DNA of 64,000 nt, from the NCBI RefSeq assembly GCF_016545825.1, contig NC_052613.1, positions 39,538,112 through 39,602,111 of the forward strand. Reading direction: 5' to 3'. Shown piece by piece: positions 23,801 through 35,849 of the stretch. This DNA is from Eucalyptus grandis (taxonomy: Eukaryota; Streptophyta; Magnoliopsida; Myrtales; Myrtaceae). The translations under genes were made by a program, and so were the position numbers. Positions within the stretch are counted from its first letter, which is position 1. Each line of letters opens with the position of its first letter. Below the pieces are notes generated by a model. It did not search any database, was not told the origin of the DNA, and saw only the letters and a list, made by a program, of their open reading frames with translations.

Positions 23801-25430
23801 GGAATTCAAAAGAATAGAAGTAGTTCCCTAGGACTAGCAAATTGTTTCATGGAAAAACAGCTTGACCTTTGGCGACTCCGTGAATTTTATGCAATGATCT
23901 AGTTGAAATTTGACTTGTGTCCTTGATGAAAGTTGTAGATGATATCTTGAGGAGTAACATACTAAAATTTTGAGAAGAAATGGACAAGTATTGGTCGGTG
24001 AAACGATTTTTCTTTGAAAATGTTAAACCTGGAAACTGTTGCAGAGGGTTAGGAGAGTTATAGTGATTATAGCTCTTGATATGTTATAGATAAAACCTAG
24101 AGGTAAAAATTTCGTGAAGAACTCTAAGTCAAATCCATTGTAGATCAAGAGCAACCGTAGCACAACATAATATAGATCAATGGACTTTCACTTGCCTTAA
24201 GTCCAACGCAACCACAGCAAGCAAAATGGTGACTTGCGAACTTCGGGCGTGGCTCAATTGACGGTGAAGCTAGGCAGCGTCGACGGCGGCAACATGCATG
24301 CTCACGGCGGGGCTGGTCTCCTTCTTTCCCTCGCCGACACACTCTCTTGCTTGATTACTCTCTCTCTATCTGCTTGAACACACGAGCACTTTTCCTACTA
24401 AAATTGTTAATTAAACTAATTGCTGCATGCAGGTTATTTGGTGGATGTTCGGTCGAGAGGCAGCTGGTTGTAGACGTGGCCATCCCAAGCAGCTTCGTTG
24501 ACCACCTCTCCTCCTGCATGCTATGAGGTGTCCAACGGTGGAGGCCTCTTGGTCAATCCCTCCTCCATTAGTTGACTTAAGTGTCGACTAATATGGGGCT
24601 GTTTTGGGCTGTTTTGGGCTGGCGATTAGTGGCCCAATTTCTCACAATTTGATCCTTAATCTTGTATATTCTTGGGGCATTTTCGGTCCTATGGTTTCAT
24701 GGTTTAACAATTTATCAAATGTACTCTTTCATGACTCAAATTCTTTTCTTGTTCCATATACACTTAAGTGATAAAGCCGCGTAGTATCTCCAAAAGAAAA
24801 ATATACACAAATCGGTAGGGTTCAAGGTAGTGCTAATGATGACGATGGTATAACAAAATTCAATCCTTGGTGTTGATGACACAATCGGATAACACTTCGT
24901 CAATCCATGACATTGGTACTTCCTTTCCTTGGTCGGCTAGACATGATTGAGATGGGTCTCACTAATGACCTTAAGGAGACTTTATTCGACGATCAAACTA
25001 TTTCCATATATAACTCATCGATCCAACGATGATACAAGTCAATGTTATAATCCAACGATACTCTCATCACTTAGTCGTGGACCGTCGTATATCTAAGGAT
25101 CGTTACAAAATTTCGGATGCCACAGATTTGATATGAGACAGGCCAAAATGAATAATATATTGAGTGACTTAATTTAGGAATGCCGCAATATGATATCAAA
25201 AGACCTCTCCAATAGGTGTGTCATGGGAAGCTAGTGGAAATCATGTGTAAAGGAGAGAGGGATTGATTTGCTAGAGAAATTGCTAATGGGGCGTCGTTTC
25301 AGTGGGTAGTAAGCGGGCCCGTTTCCGATGGGTCGAGTAGTGGAAGGAAAGATTGATTTTAGGGTGAAAATTGGGGGGATGGAAAGGGACGATGCACATG
25401 ATGATGTACTCCTCCTATTGGAGACGTCTT
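20846..25430 (+). repeat. Tandem duplication copy A (interrupted)
   Basis: Copy A consists of 20846-22803 plus 25125-25430, together about 2.26 kb, split by an inserted element. It aligns colinearly with copy B (25431-27665), starting at the shared word AAGCCAAGAAGGATTGGACTT or close to it. Both copies contain an older internal MITE (about 21435-22055 in A) whose ends read GCCTTGTT(T/G)GGTAA and its inverted match. No gene is recognised. The short open frames inside are not conserved between the copies. The 20340-20846 stretch before it has no recognised feature. Confidence 0.8.
22804..25124. mobile_element. 2.3-kb long-inverted-repeat element with LTR-like ends
   Basis: Two arms of roughly 940-970 bp (about 22804-23745 and 24155-25124) are inverted copies around a loop of about 400 bp. 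The outer ends are TGTGGCATCCG and CGGATGCCACA. The flanks are GATTT on both sides (22799-22803 and 25125-25129), a perfect 5-bp target duplication. TG...CA ends with a 5-bp duplication are LTR-retrotransposon hallmarks, but the two repeats here face each other instead of running in the same direction. Each arm carries a GA-rich, leader-like tract (for example 23530-23580). Copy B of the tandem duplication preserves the empty site. No coding region is recognised. Confidence 0.75.
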
Positions 25431-27665
25431 TTGGTTTTCTCAAAATTTATAAACCAAGAAGGATTGGACTTTGACATGCTCCGTCTCAAACAATTAAGAA
25501 AGGAAAGGGGTTGGGATGAAGCCATCCAATTCAAAGCACAAATCTTCATGGGAATCTAATTAGCATATTTATTACACATATGCAAACAAGACTATAACCC
25601 ATCCGGTATAGCCATAAGCTCTATTGTGCATTATGTGTTTGGTAATAAATATTTAAATCTGCACCACTTAAAAGATAGGGAGGTGTTACGGTTCTAAGGT
25701 GCCCACTAAGTATTTTATAAAAGTCACAACATCCTTTTTTGTAATGAAATTATCATAGAAAACATGTCAAAACAAACACAAGAAATAAAAAATAAGCGAC
25801 CATTTGTCCAACGATTTCAATAACAGATTGGAAGCTACAATCTAAGGTCACACTATCTTTCTTAGTAAGGAAGATCCTCTTGATTAGTAACGAAGTAATT
25901 AAATGCCAAAAAAAAAATTGTTTGAATAAATAGACCTAAAAAAAAAAACTGTCTCAATGGATATATAGATCAATACTATTTTCAATAGAGAAGTCCCTTC
26001 CGGTAAAATTATACTAAAGTTTTGTTTGGTAACTAGTCGATTCTTGAGTATTTATGTTCACTTGTTCCCAAAAGAAAAGAAAAGAAAAGAAATCTGTTTT
26101 GTAACTTTATTTAATTTTTCTATCCCTAAGAGCACATTAGTGACTCAAGAATAGATTTGAAAAAAATAACAAGAAGTAGAAAAAAATTATTTCTCTATTC
26201 TCGAGAATAATTTTTGAAACCAAGTTATTTTCTCTTCTTCTTCTTCTTCTTCTTTTTGCTTTTCTTCTCTTCCTTCTCTAGTTGGTTGCCTAGCTTAGAC
26301 AATGGTCGACAAATGGCTGGAGATGAGGTTTGATGACCATGCCAAAGCCTTGCCATGGGCTCACGAGGCTACCTTGAGGCTCGGTGAATGGTGAGAGGAG
26401 AAAGAAGAAGAGAGGAAAAAGAAAAGAAAAGAAAAAGACAAATCTCAAAAATTATTAAAAAATAAAATAGATTATACATCATAAAAAAAATCGAGGGTTA
26501 TAACAAACACATTCATGTTCCTTTTTCCATTTGAGGAATAGAAGTTGGGTGCTGTTACCAAACGCATTCAAACACTTAGAATAATAAAAACTATTTTTGA
26601 GCAGAAATTATTCCCGAAAAGAGAATGCTTACCACATGCATCCTAAGTTGTTAACAAGTGTCATACAATAAAGCATATCAGCGCATTTTGGAAATTGAGA
26701 GGTATAACACATTTCAAATAAATCACCCACTTCAAATGGAAATTCTTATGTTTATAAAACACAATTTTTTTGCCTAATTATGCTTATAAAGCACAATTAA
26801 CAAGGCTTAACAAGTGTCCTAAAGACATTCTTTAACGTTTTTCTAGTACGTAGAATTAATTTTTTTGGTTGCTAAAATCAATCATAAAGGTAGATCTAGA
26901 ATTAAATATAATAATTGTGGAGATTTCATAAACACATGTGATTATATCTCTACATTCTGTTTAAAGTAGCTTTCATAATTTGAAACAAAATGTAGATTGG
27001 AATTAAAAAACTTAACCTGAATTGAAATTCAAATCAAAACTATAGGCAAAATCTAATATGTAATAATCCGGTCCAATAAGCATCGGGAGTGGTTATCGGA
27101 ACCAGAGAGCTTGGACAAGGAATGAGTCCTAGCAGGCATCTAGGATGGCAAAATGGACAACAATGAACCAAATTTTACACTGAACGGGGAAAGAATGTGC
27201 TTGGATTGTGTGTGAAAACTGTAATTAACTTTCTACGGCGCCTTTTTAAATAACGACATACTTAGATTTGGAACTCCAAAGTTAAGAGTGCTTGAATTAG
27301 AGAACTATCGGGATAGAGAACCTCTTAAGAAAGTGTTTGTTTGTATGCCAAAGGATGAAATGATGAGGTTTGATATGTGACAGGCCAACATGAACAATAT
27401 ATTGAGTCAGTTAATTCAAGAATGCCGCAATATGATTTCAAAGTGGGACCTCTCCAATAGGTGTGTCATGGGCAGCTAGTGGAAATTACGTGGTAAGGAG
27501 AAAGGGAATAATTTGCTAGAGAAATTGCTAATGAGGCGTCATTTCAATGGATATTAAGCGGGGCCGTTTCTGATGGGTCGAGTAGTAGAAGAAAAAATTG
27601 GTTTCGGGGTAAAAATTGGGGGGATGGAGAGGGACGATGCAGATGTACTCCTCCCATTGCTTTTT
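25431..27665 (+). repeat. Tandem duplication copy B (uninterrupted)
   Basis: Directly abuts copy A and aligns with it over its full length of about 2.24 kb, with substitutions and small indels. Near 27365 it reads GATGAGGTTTGATATG, the uninterrupted equivalent of the site where copy A holds the inverted-repeat element. A CTT/TTC microsatellite lies at about 26230-26255. No gene is recognised in it, nor in 27666-28090. Confidence 0.8.
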
Positions 27666-28089
27666 GCTTTTGGTGGGTCGATGTGATACGTGACGGGAGA
27701 GAGAATGCGTGGGTTTGGGCTTTTCCTTTATTGGATGTGAGGTGAGGGGGCGATTTGCATCGAGATCTCGTTTGGAATACATACTGTGGGATGATGATTG
27801 AGTCTATTTGACTTTTTTTTACGATAAGATATTAAAGTGGAAATCCCTCCAATATTTGTAATTAAGGATAGTTTGTTAGTCTCCCAATTCCTTAATTGTT
27901 ATTTCTCGATCGTGGATGCTCCTTAACTCAATCTTCAGTTTATGTGCATGCTTCCAGTCAATTAGTCCTCACCACTTGTCATGTGCTTCATCTAAACTCT
28001 ACCATCGAGAACTCATCTATCAAGTATTCGTTCGATGGGCCTAGTGGGCCTTGGGGGTCAATTGCATTGTCGAGTCCATTTGACTTTTT

Positions 28090-28500
28090 TGTATGTTTCG
28101 GCCCAAATTTTGTACCCGAGTCAATTAATACATTTGGCAATTTATTATTATTATTATTATTATTTTTTTCTTTTGAAACTTAAGATGAGTTTCATCTGTA
28201 AACAGGATAGCTTAGCTGGTGGGTCTCGGTTTATTGGAGCTGTTTCATTTGTCTTGCCAGTGGAACTAGTGGAAGATTTATCTATCCGACACTCTGAAAA
28301 AAAGACTCTTTCAAAAGATTCTTTAAGTTGCTGTGATGTGTATCCATAAGACTTGAATATTAAGGAGAATTTTAAGGAGTTTCTTTCTTGCAAGATACCA
28401 TTAATTCTTACTTTTGAAAATTTTAAGGAGAATTTATTAACCATATATAATAAAAGTTTTTTAGGTGTTATGATTAGCTAAATATATTATTCAACATTTT
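28090..28500 (+). repeat. Dispersed repeat, paralogous to 35850-36240
   Basis: Shares an extended colinear match with 35850-36240, including GGCCCAAATTTTG, GGATAGCTTAGCTG, TTTATTGGAGCT and CCGACA(C/G)CTCTGA. An ATT microsatellite expansion occurs here at about 28145-28165. No coding domain is recognised. It may be a fragment of a larger retroelement or a segmental duplication. Confidence 0.65.
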
Positions 28501-28545
28501 ATCCAAAAATATCTTTCCTATTACAGTTCTATGGAAATTGAATTT

Positions 28546-28776
28546 AAAGCTCTGTTTATTTCGTATAAAATTAAGGATTCGGAATATATTTTTCTTAAAA
28601 TTATCGCTAGCATCATTTGTAAAAGTGAATGAACCTTGTCCATGGAAATATTTATATGCAAATTGTTATTGGTAACAAAAATATTCTTTATTAAGTAACC
28701 ATTGTAAGTTATACAAATAATCATTTTTAGGAAAATATTATACAAATCATTCATTTTTCATAAAACAAATGGAACC
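28546..28776. mobile_element. Short AT-rich MITE
   Basis: Inverted ends AAGCTCTGTTTATTTCG (left) and, on the minus strand, GGGTTCCATTTGTTTTATG (right) enclose about 230 bp of AT-rich noncoding DNA. A clear target duplication is not visible. Confidence 0.45.
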
Positions 28777-28921
28777 CAAGAAAACAATAAATTTTCATGG
28801 GCAACATGACTTTGCAATACATTGAATTTACAAATTCAATTGGTAAATTTAATACTTGCATAAGAAAAAAATGCAACTTGAGAATTATTTAGCATTTCCC
28901 TTTTTTCTTTTCACGAGCAAC

Positions 28922-29790
28922 ATTTTTTTTGTGTGTAAGAAATGGAAGCATTTCATTAAGTAAGCAAAGATGAGAGGTTCAGTAAATGAGCATCATTACA
29001 TAAGAGGTCCAATAAAGTTTGTGGAGGGAATAAGACCCATGGCAGCCGCACCGGGGCGAAAGAGAAAAGAAAGAAGAAAAAAAGAAGAAAAGAAGAAGAG
29101 AAGAAGAAGAGAGAGATCGCCGGAAATATTTTTTTTTCGAACAAGAAACAACAAATTGTTCTTCTTATGTAAATGCAACCAACGCGTTTTTTCCTTTTTT
29201 TTAGAACACTTTCCCGTACGAAGTGTGCTTAGGAAACACTTTGGAGTGTTTCCATGCACAAGCAAAGATGAGAGGCTCGGTAAATGAGCATCATTACATA
29301 AGAGGTCCAATAAAGTTTGTGGAGGGAATAAGACCAAATTCAGAGATAGATAATTGTTCTTGTGGGCTTTAGCTATCCAGTCTACAACGAGATTGGCCTA
29401 TCTAGAACAATGGGCTATCGGGACATTTGAGAAGGCCTACATTTTTTCCTTGCACTTGCTTACGATAGGTTGAACTTTCCAACTTAACTGCTATGAACTG
29501 GTCATAGCTTTAACCAGTTGTAAACTATCTGACTCAAAAAGAAGTACTTCATGTCTTTTAGAGAAGAAAAAGTTGAGGGCTTCTCATAATGCTAGAGTTT
29601 CGGCCATCAAGGGGGAAGAGGCTCTGATTGCTTTAGCTGCTCCTCCTACCATCCTCCCCACCGAATCGCGACAGATGCAAGCAATGAAAATCCCCAACGG
29701 ACCAGGAACGTACGTACCATCTATGTTTATCTTCAGCGCTCCTTCTGGCGGTGGAATCCATGACTGAGATGGTTGAGCTTCTCGAGTTTC
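28922..29790 (-). mobile_element. LINE remnant with RNase H domain (3' end)
   Basis: Read on the minus strand, the segment encodes the RNase H domain usually found at the end of plant LINE polyproteins. It begins PPPEGALKINIDGTYV, continues RDSVGRMVGGAAKAI and MAETLALREALNFF, then ESDSLQLVKAMTSS, and later VVDWIAKAHKNN and PPQTLLDLLCNDAH. The carboxylates expected in such nucleases are visible as NIDG, AETLALRE and ESDS. Stops and a frameshift interrupt it. The 3' end, TTAATGAAATGCTTCC and a run of A on the minus strand, lies at about 28922-28960. The last 75 bp of coding sequence is duplicated 298 bp apart (28964-29038 and 29262-29335). The reverse transcriptase part is not recognisable. Confidence 0.7.
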
Positions 29791-30350
29791 AAATCTGCTG
29801 AGTTCGTGAGTCCTCCAGCAAGCAGCTTCTCGGGTTTCAGATCTGTACAGGGATCGCAGCTCTGACCCACGCTACGTGCTTGCGACTTGCCAGACACTTG
29901 CTAAATAATTGTAATGCTTACCAAGTCGACCTGTAAACGGCCGTGCAGGAAGGCAACATCGTCAACTCTGGCTTCCGTCAGAGCTAATTTGGATAATGCT
30001 AAGAGCCACAATTTCCACTATAAAAATCGATATGAAAAATTCACGTAGGAAAAAAAAATCAACGGAAACGGAAATTTGAAAACGACGCAATCAGCTAGAC
30101 ATTATCCGCTGAATTTTCTATTATTTTGTTAATCTTTGTTTTTTTTTTTTTGGTAAAGATTGTTAATCTTTGTTTTCGTACTTCTAAAAATTAATTAATT
30201 TAATTTCATGCTTTTAACTTGGATCGATCATTGAAAGGTGCAAAGTCAATTCTTGGAAAACGTGGATGTCAGCCACCTTTTAAATCTGATTGAATTTGTA
30301 TGTGGACTTGTAATCCACTAATTAAAGTTGTGATTTTGGAGGATCTGGCC

Positions 30351-30455
30351 CTTCCTCAAGAATAAATATGGAAAGAAATCTTAAGGATTTGGTAAACTCA
30401 CCTTCCTCAAGAACAAATATGGAAAGAAATCTTAAGGATTTGGTGGTAAACTCAC
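30351..30455 (+). repeat. 51-bp tandem duplication
   Basis: CTTCCTCAAGAA and about 40 following bases occur twice in a row with a period of 51 bp. The second copy has an extra GGT. The surrounding 29990-32460 region is AT-rich with no gene I can support. A TATA-like box in a leader-like context at about 31433 hints at an old LTR fragment. Confidence 0.8.
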
Positions 30456-32499
30456 CAAAGTCAAAGCATAGATAAATGATTGAGATGACTATGACAATGA
30501 CGCCGTACTGTGGAAATAATGATACAGAGGTCCTCATCCGATACAAACCGTACGACTAAGTCAATTGCATCAATTTTGGCTTCAAGTCAACAACACTTGA
30601 GAGCTTATCTTGATTCCGATTGGGCCGAGAAGAATCGGAGTTGGCATTTTCCATGTATAGAAAAAGAGAGATGACTGTATATTCGATCATTTTTGGGAAA
30701 ATCATTTCAAATTACTATGAAATAAGAGACTACATACGTTCACGATAGGATAGTATTGAGACTTATTACTGCACTTTTAGGCTACAATACTATCCAGTGT
30801 ACAATTACTTTCGGCCATAGTTCATCGTGATCAACAGATATAGACTTTCGTAGGATCTTCCGACTGAAGTTTAAAATAATAGGTCAGTTGGCTTGCTTTG
30901 TAAATGGAGGGATAATTTTCTATAAATTTTTGGCCTTTGCATATGAACTCCGAACGCCTGATCACATAGGAAACGCGTGCCAGAACAATTACGCCGAGCG
31001 TATTGGCGACGATTTGGTCGTTTGATAGGCTCAAATTTGGGCCTTCCTCCATTGTATTTTAGGCTTGCACAATCAAATTGTCGGATACGCCCTGCGTATC
31101 ACGATTTCATATTATTTACTCAAAAAATAATAGAGCTGTCCACAAGCACGAGCTTGACACGTGAAACATGGACAGTCAAATGACTAACAAGTGAGAATTA
31201 CCATACATGTGACATTTTGTGAGCAATGATAGCTGTTGACATTATTGATACATATAAGTAATATTGTTGATATGTGACGAAGAATGGTTACTTAATATCG
31301 GTGTGAGTGCTGGCGTGACTACCGGTGAATGAAGAGCAATGGATGGAAACCATTCTAGACTATGCAACCGCTAGAAAGTGATTATCACACAACCATTATT
31401 AATATCACTAGTTGACTACTCAGAAGCCTCTCTGTATAAATCAAACAAATTTACTATCTTTTTGGTACTTTTATCTTCCTATATTGCAATTTATTTTCTT
31501 AGCTTGTAATTTTCAGATTCGAATCATTAATTAATTTTTAGCATGCATTTTTATTTTAGGTGTTGTATTGTCGATTAAATTCAGGTATAATATCTTTATG
31601 TTCTCAGGCTGTGTTGTTAATTGAATTCCGGCCCAGTTTATTTACATCTAGTTACTTCAACGAATCTATGTCTTCCGGATCTTGTCGTTAATTAAATTTC
31701 AATATAGTTTGTGTTTGTACAGTCATGTTCTTATTCAAGTTGTTGATTTTTTTTGCTTGTGATGTTTCCTGTCTGAAGTTGACGTAGAACTTTAATTTTT
31801 AAAACAACTTTTGGAGAAATACATTTAATCGTAGAAAAGACCCTAACGAAACACATATCGGAACAATCCGACACCAAAATGTGGCAATCGAGGTCAAGCC
31901 TTGATGGTGGTGGTTTAGGTTAATTTAACTAACAAAGTACGCATCAGCTTTAAGGCGATCCGGTGGCCGCGGCCAGCGATGCGGCGGCGCATCTGGGGTT
32001 GGAGTTCCTGCAGCTGAGCTCTGCCGTGCTTGCTGCATTTAATGGAAAATAATTAACCCAAGAACTTTGAAGTTGAGGTCACGACTCCCGAGCCGCACGA
32101 GCCAGGCAGTAGAGGCAGGCCTTTGTGACGACGTCGTGAAGGGAAAAAAAGGCCGGACGAGATTAAACAGTCCCCTTACTTTGCGAAAAATATATTTTAA
32201 AACAATATTAAATTAAAATAATAGTTCTAAATAATTGGTTCATTAAAAATATTTTTAGTATTGACGGTAACTCATGCCTAAACATGTATGTGGATGAAAA
32301 AAAAAAAAATTCGTTCATTCATTATTCTAGGTGATACAAATAATTATTTATAGAAAATATTCATAACCATTTCATTATGCATTTCAATATTTATCTTCGC
32401 AAGAATCCTTGACTGTCTTGTCTTGTGCGCTACTCCAGCATGCTGAAAACTCATGATTGATGAGTTCATCAAATATTCCAAGGACAGAGTCTTGAGGGT

Positions 32500-32810
32500 A
32501 TTGTTAAAGCATATAAGCCAAAGTCGAAAACAAGTGCTGGAGATAAAGAGCCGAGCTTGAATGGAAACAAGGAAGATGAAGTAAAGAAGTTCAAATTAAA
32601 GTCAAAGATAGATACTGATGTACGGGAGTTAAGTTCTGGTGCAAACGGGGAAGTAAGACAAGGCAGACTGCTGGCTTGGGAAGTGCAGTAACAAATGCTG
32701 GTGCTAATGATTCGATCAAGGATGGAAACGATAAACTCAACTCTACTTGCGAGGATAAAGAAAAGAAGAACAAAGAAAGCATGAGTTACATCAACAACAC
32801 GTGCTCATTG
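32500..32810 (+). pseudogene. Lysine-rich coding relic of unknown gene
   Basis: Two successive open frames give a Lys/Asp/Ser-rich, low-complexity protein: first ...KPKSKTSAGDKEPSLNG...ELSSGANGEVR, then after a one-frame shift GSAVTNAGANDSIKDG...EDKEKKNKESM. The codon texture looks like genuine coding sequence, and the frame change looks like a lesion. The composition resembles disordered tails of chromatin or cohesion-associated proteins (PDS5-like, for example), but no diagnostic domain is visible and I cannot name the gene. It ends against an LTR-like segment. Confidence 0.4.
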
Positions 32811-32814
32811 AATA

Positions 32815-33190
32815 ATAGATATTCAGTTTTAAGTCAAAACTGAATATTTTCCGTGTTCTGTTATTTTCCCTCCTTCTGTTTTCATTTCTGTTAAAACAGT
32901 TGTACAAGTTTTGTTTCTCGCATATAAATACGGAATGTACAAAGAACGAATATAAGAAGCACTTTATAAAAGTTTACTCTCTAGCTCTCTCTCTTTTTCT
33001 GAAGAGCAAGAGAACCAAATACAGAAGCTCAAGATCATTTCCTTTTCTTTTGAGTCTTCATCTTTGTCAAGCTTGTTTCTTCATCTTCTCTGTTTCTCCT
33101 TCCTGTTCGTGTATTCTTCACAGGTATACTGTATTATCATGGCCTTCAAGATTGATAAGCTTGTCAAACACTCCATTAATTAGGTAAGTG
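32815..33190 (+). mobile_element. Probable Copia-type LTR end with promoter
   Basis: The segment has the layout of a Copia LTR: GTTATTTTCCCTCC-type leader, a TATA element (CATATAAATAC) at 32921-32931, then CT-rich transcript-leader sequence. A short frame beginning MAFKIDKLVKHS follows at about 33139. I could not identify the left terminus, a primer-binding site or a second LTR, so this is a fragment at best. Confidence 0.35.
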
Positions 33191-33198
33191 TATTGTCA

Positions 33199-35816
33199 TG
33201 CCGCGACCTAAATTTTCAGGGCAATCCTAAAGTTTAGGTTAATGGATTACTAAGTCTGAAGACTTGGTGCGGACCCTCCCAAGTCCTACCAATCGCGACT
33301 TGATAGAAATTAATCTATTTAAACATGCAATTATATTCAATTTGGAGCCGCCACTAATCAATTAGGGTTGATTAGAAACCCAAATAAAGTATGGGAGAAT
33401 ACTTTATTCTTACGAACCAGAGATTCAATAAGTCCGGGGACATAATTACGCTAGATTAGTCTAATGCCCTTTCGGTACATTTTTATTTTAATTTTAAAAA
33501 AATATTTTGCAAGCAATGTTGATTAATTTTAATTTAAGCTACTAACATGTAAATGGTGGTCATGCGGGTACACAATCAATAAAATAACATTCAATAAAAG
33601 AAATGTTAATAAAAATGCATGCCTTAAACATGATTTCTAAATGATATGATACCTAGTTTTTATTTTTTATTTTTTTAAAACAAATGTTAATTATATGCAA
33701 TCTTAATCTAAATTTAATATGCATGGATTTTACTTTAATGATATGTGAGATGCAATTCATATGGTATGACTTAAATTTATCACTATATGTATGCAATCTA
33801 ATTTATATAATCATAAATATGCATATCTACGTGATATGGGATGAATGACATGGTATTTCTACATGCATGCTTTCTTTTATGATTTTTTTAATGATTTTTT
33901 TATACATATATGCAACCTACACTAAACAATGATGACATAAAATGAGATTAATTATGAACTAACTTATTAGCTAGCTAAACGGCTTTTGTGTTTTCTTTCT
34001 TTCTCTTTTTTAAAATGACAATAATTCTTATTAAAGAAAGCGACATAATGATGCAATGTTAATCTTAGGCCTTTTATTAAAAAAACTACATGATGGGAAT
34101 ATTAAAACATTAATCTATGACCTACTAACTAGAGTGCAACATGTGGTGTGATTTATATGACCTAAATAACATTTTTTATTTTCTTTTTTATTTTTGGTTT
34201 TTGTTAAAGGAAAATCATCCTAATTCTATATGAATCTTAAAAATGCAGAGCTTTAAATATGAAATGCATATGGACCTAAGTACTTAAATTCTAGATATGC
34301 ATAATATGTGAGGAGCAAATAATGATAACGCACCAAAATATAATCCATCAATGTATATCAATGACATATTTTAATGCGAATCAATTATGCAAAGCAAACC
34401 ATAAATTTATCATAAAAAATTGAAATAATCAAAAATTTAACCCGCTGTCTCGAGGTTCAATATTTTTTATTATCATGACTTGATATGACAAATTCCCTAA
34501 TCGGATAATAATATAAATCAAAATAAATCAAGTTAGAATAAAAACAAAATATGAAATCAAATATCTAAAAAAATTCACCTAGTCTAACTCACGGTTGGCT
34601 TGAGGAATGGCGAGGAGCAGCTGGTGGTTCGGTGATGGGTCGCCGTTCGGAACAAGGGCTGTCCGTCGGAGCTCCGGCGAGGTTCAGTAGTAACCAGACC
34701 TGCAGCAAAACAGAGGAGGCAGCAGATGGTTCTGTTCGGGCGTGGAGCCGGCGTCGGTTGTTGCAGAGGTGGGGATGCGGCTTCGACTGAGGAAGAGGCT
34801 CCAACGCGGTGGTGAGCGACGGGCTGAACTCGGCGACGGCGGGGACGCGAGCTATGGTAGCGGCGGCGGTGCTGCGGATGCGCGAGCAGAGGGCTGATCA
34901 CGGTGAAGCAGGCTTCGGATGCTGGTGCAGGCGTGGTAGCAGGGCTTCAGTGCAGCGGTGGGCTGCTACGACGTCGACGCTCGTGGGTCGTCGGCGGAAT
35001 CTGGAACTCGAAGACAGTGGCGCCAGCGCTCGATCGTTGGGCGCGGTCAGCAACAGCGGCACCGGTGACAGGTGAGCAAAGGCGGTGGCGTCGGTCTCCG
35101 GGCAGAATCGTGGAGAGCTTCGTGGGGGAGACCGGCGAAGCGTCGAGGAGCAGCAAGGGTGCAAATGTCGTTGGATCGCGAGTTGCAGCAGCACCGGTCG
35201 TCAGGGGAGCGAAGGGGCTCGGGCAAAGACGGTGGCAGGGGCCGGCGCAGGGGTAGATCCGGAGCTGTAGTGGTGTGGTGAGCAGTGGAGGGCAGCGCAG
35301 GTGAGGCGCTGCAGATCGGCGTGGGCAGGGCGAAGCAAGGCACGGCGGAAATGGAGGCGCGGCGGTGCGAGCGAGGGGGTTCTGTTGCTGTGGCCGGCGA
35401 AGACAGCCCGTGAAGGAGATGAACAGTGCTTTCCCCCTTTTTTTTTTTGCTTTCACATCACTCACCTATCTCTCTCTCACGTCTTCTCTTAGCTTTCACC
35501 TGAAGACTTCCCCCCATTCACTTTCTGCCACCGTACTTCCTCTCTTTTTCTCTTCAATTTGCTATTTTTTGGACGAACAATGAAGAGAAGCTCCCCCCTC
35601 AATTCCTAAACCTCGCATTGCTTTTTATAGAAGAATCACTCGACTTTGTTTTTGCAGGTGAAGATTTGCACATATTTGCTCAACCGCTCAACAAAATAGT
35701 GACTCCAAAATCCGACTGTTGAATTCTTTTGAATTCAATTTTTTTTTTCAAAATTTCCCTCTTAATCAAAGATTATCTTATAATTCTATTTTCTAAAATT
35801 AAATGAGGTGTCAACA
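33199..35816 (-). mobile_element. 2.6-kb solo LTR (Ty3-type ends)
   Basis: On the minus strand the element starts TGTTGACACC and ends GGTCGCGGCA, with TG...CA termini. It is flanked by the 5-bp direct repeat TGTCA (plus strand, 33194-33198 and 35817-35821). A TATA box on the minus strand (CTATAAAAAGC, about 35622-35632) is followed by a C/T-rich and then strongly GC-rich leader region (35590-34580). The remainder to 33199 is AT-rich. The many overlapping open frames at 34.6-35.5 kb follow from GC-richness and are not genes. No internal retrotransposon sequence or second LTR is attached, which is what recombination between two LTRs leaves behind. Confidence 0.75.
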
Positions 35817-35849
35817 TGTCATGACCTAATTTTAGCCATTTACTCTTAT

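Noticed and set aside
34584..35492. Many 60-170 codon frames on both strands
   Set aside because: They fall inside the GC-rich leader of the solo LTR and have no recognisable domain.
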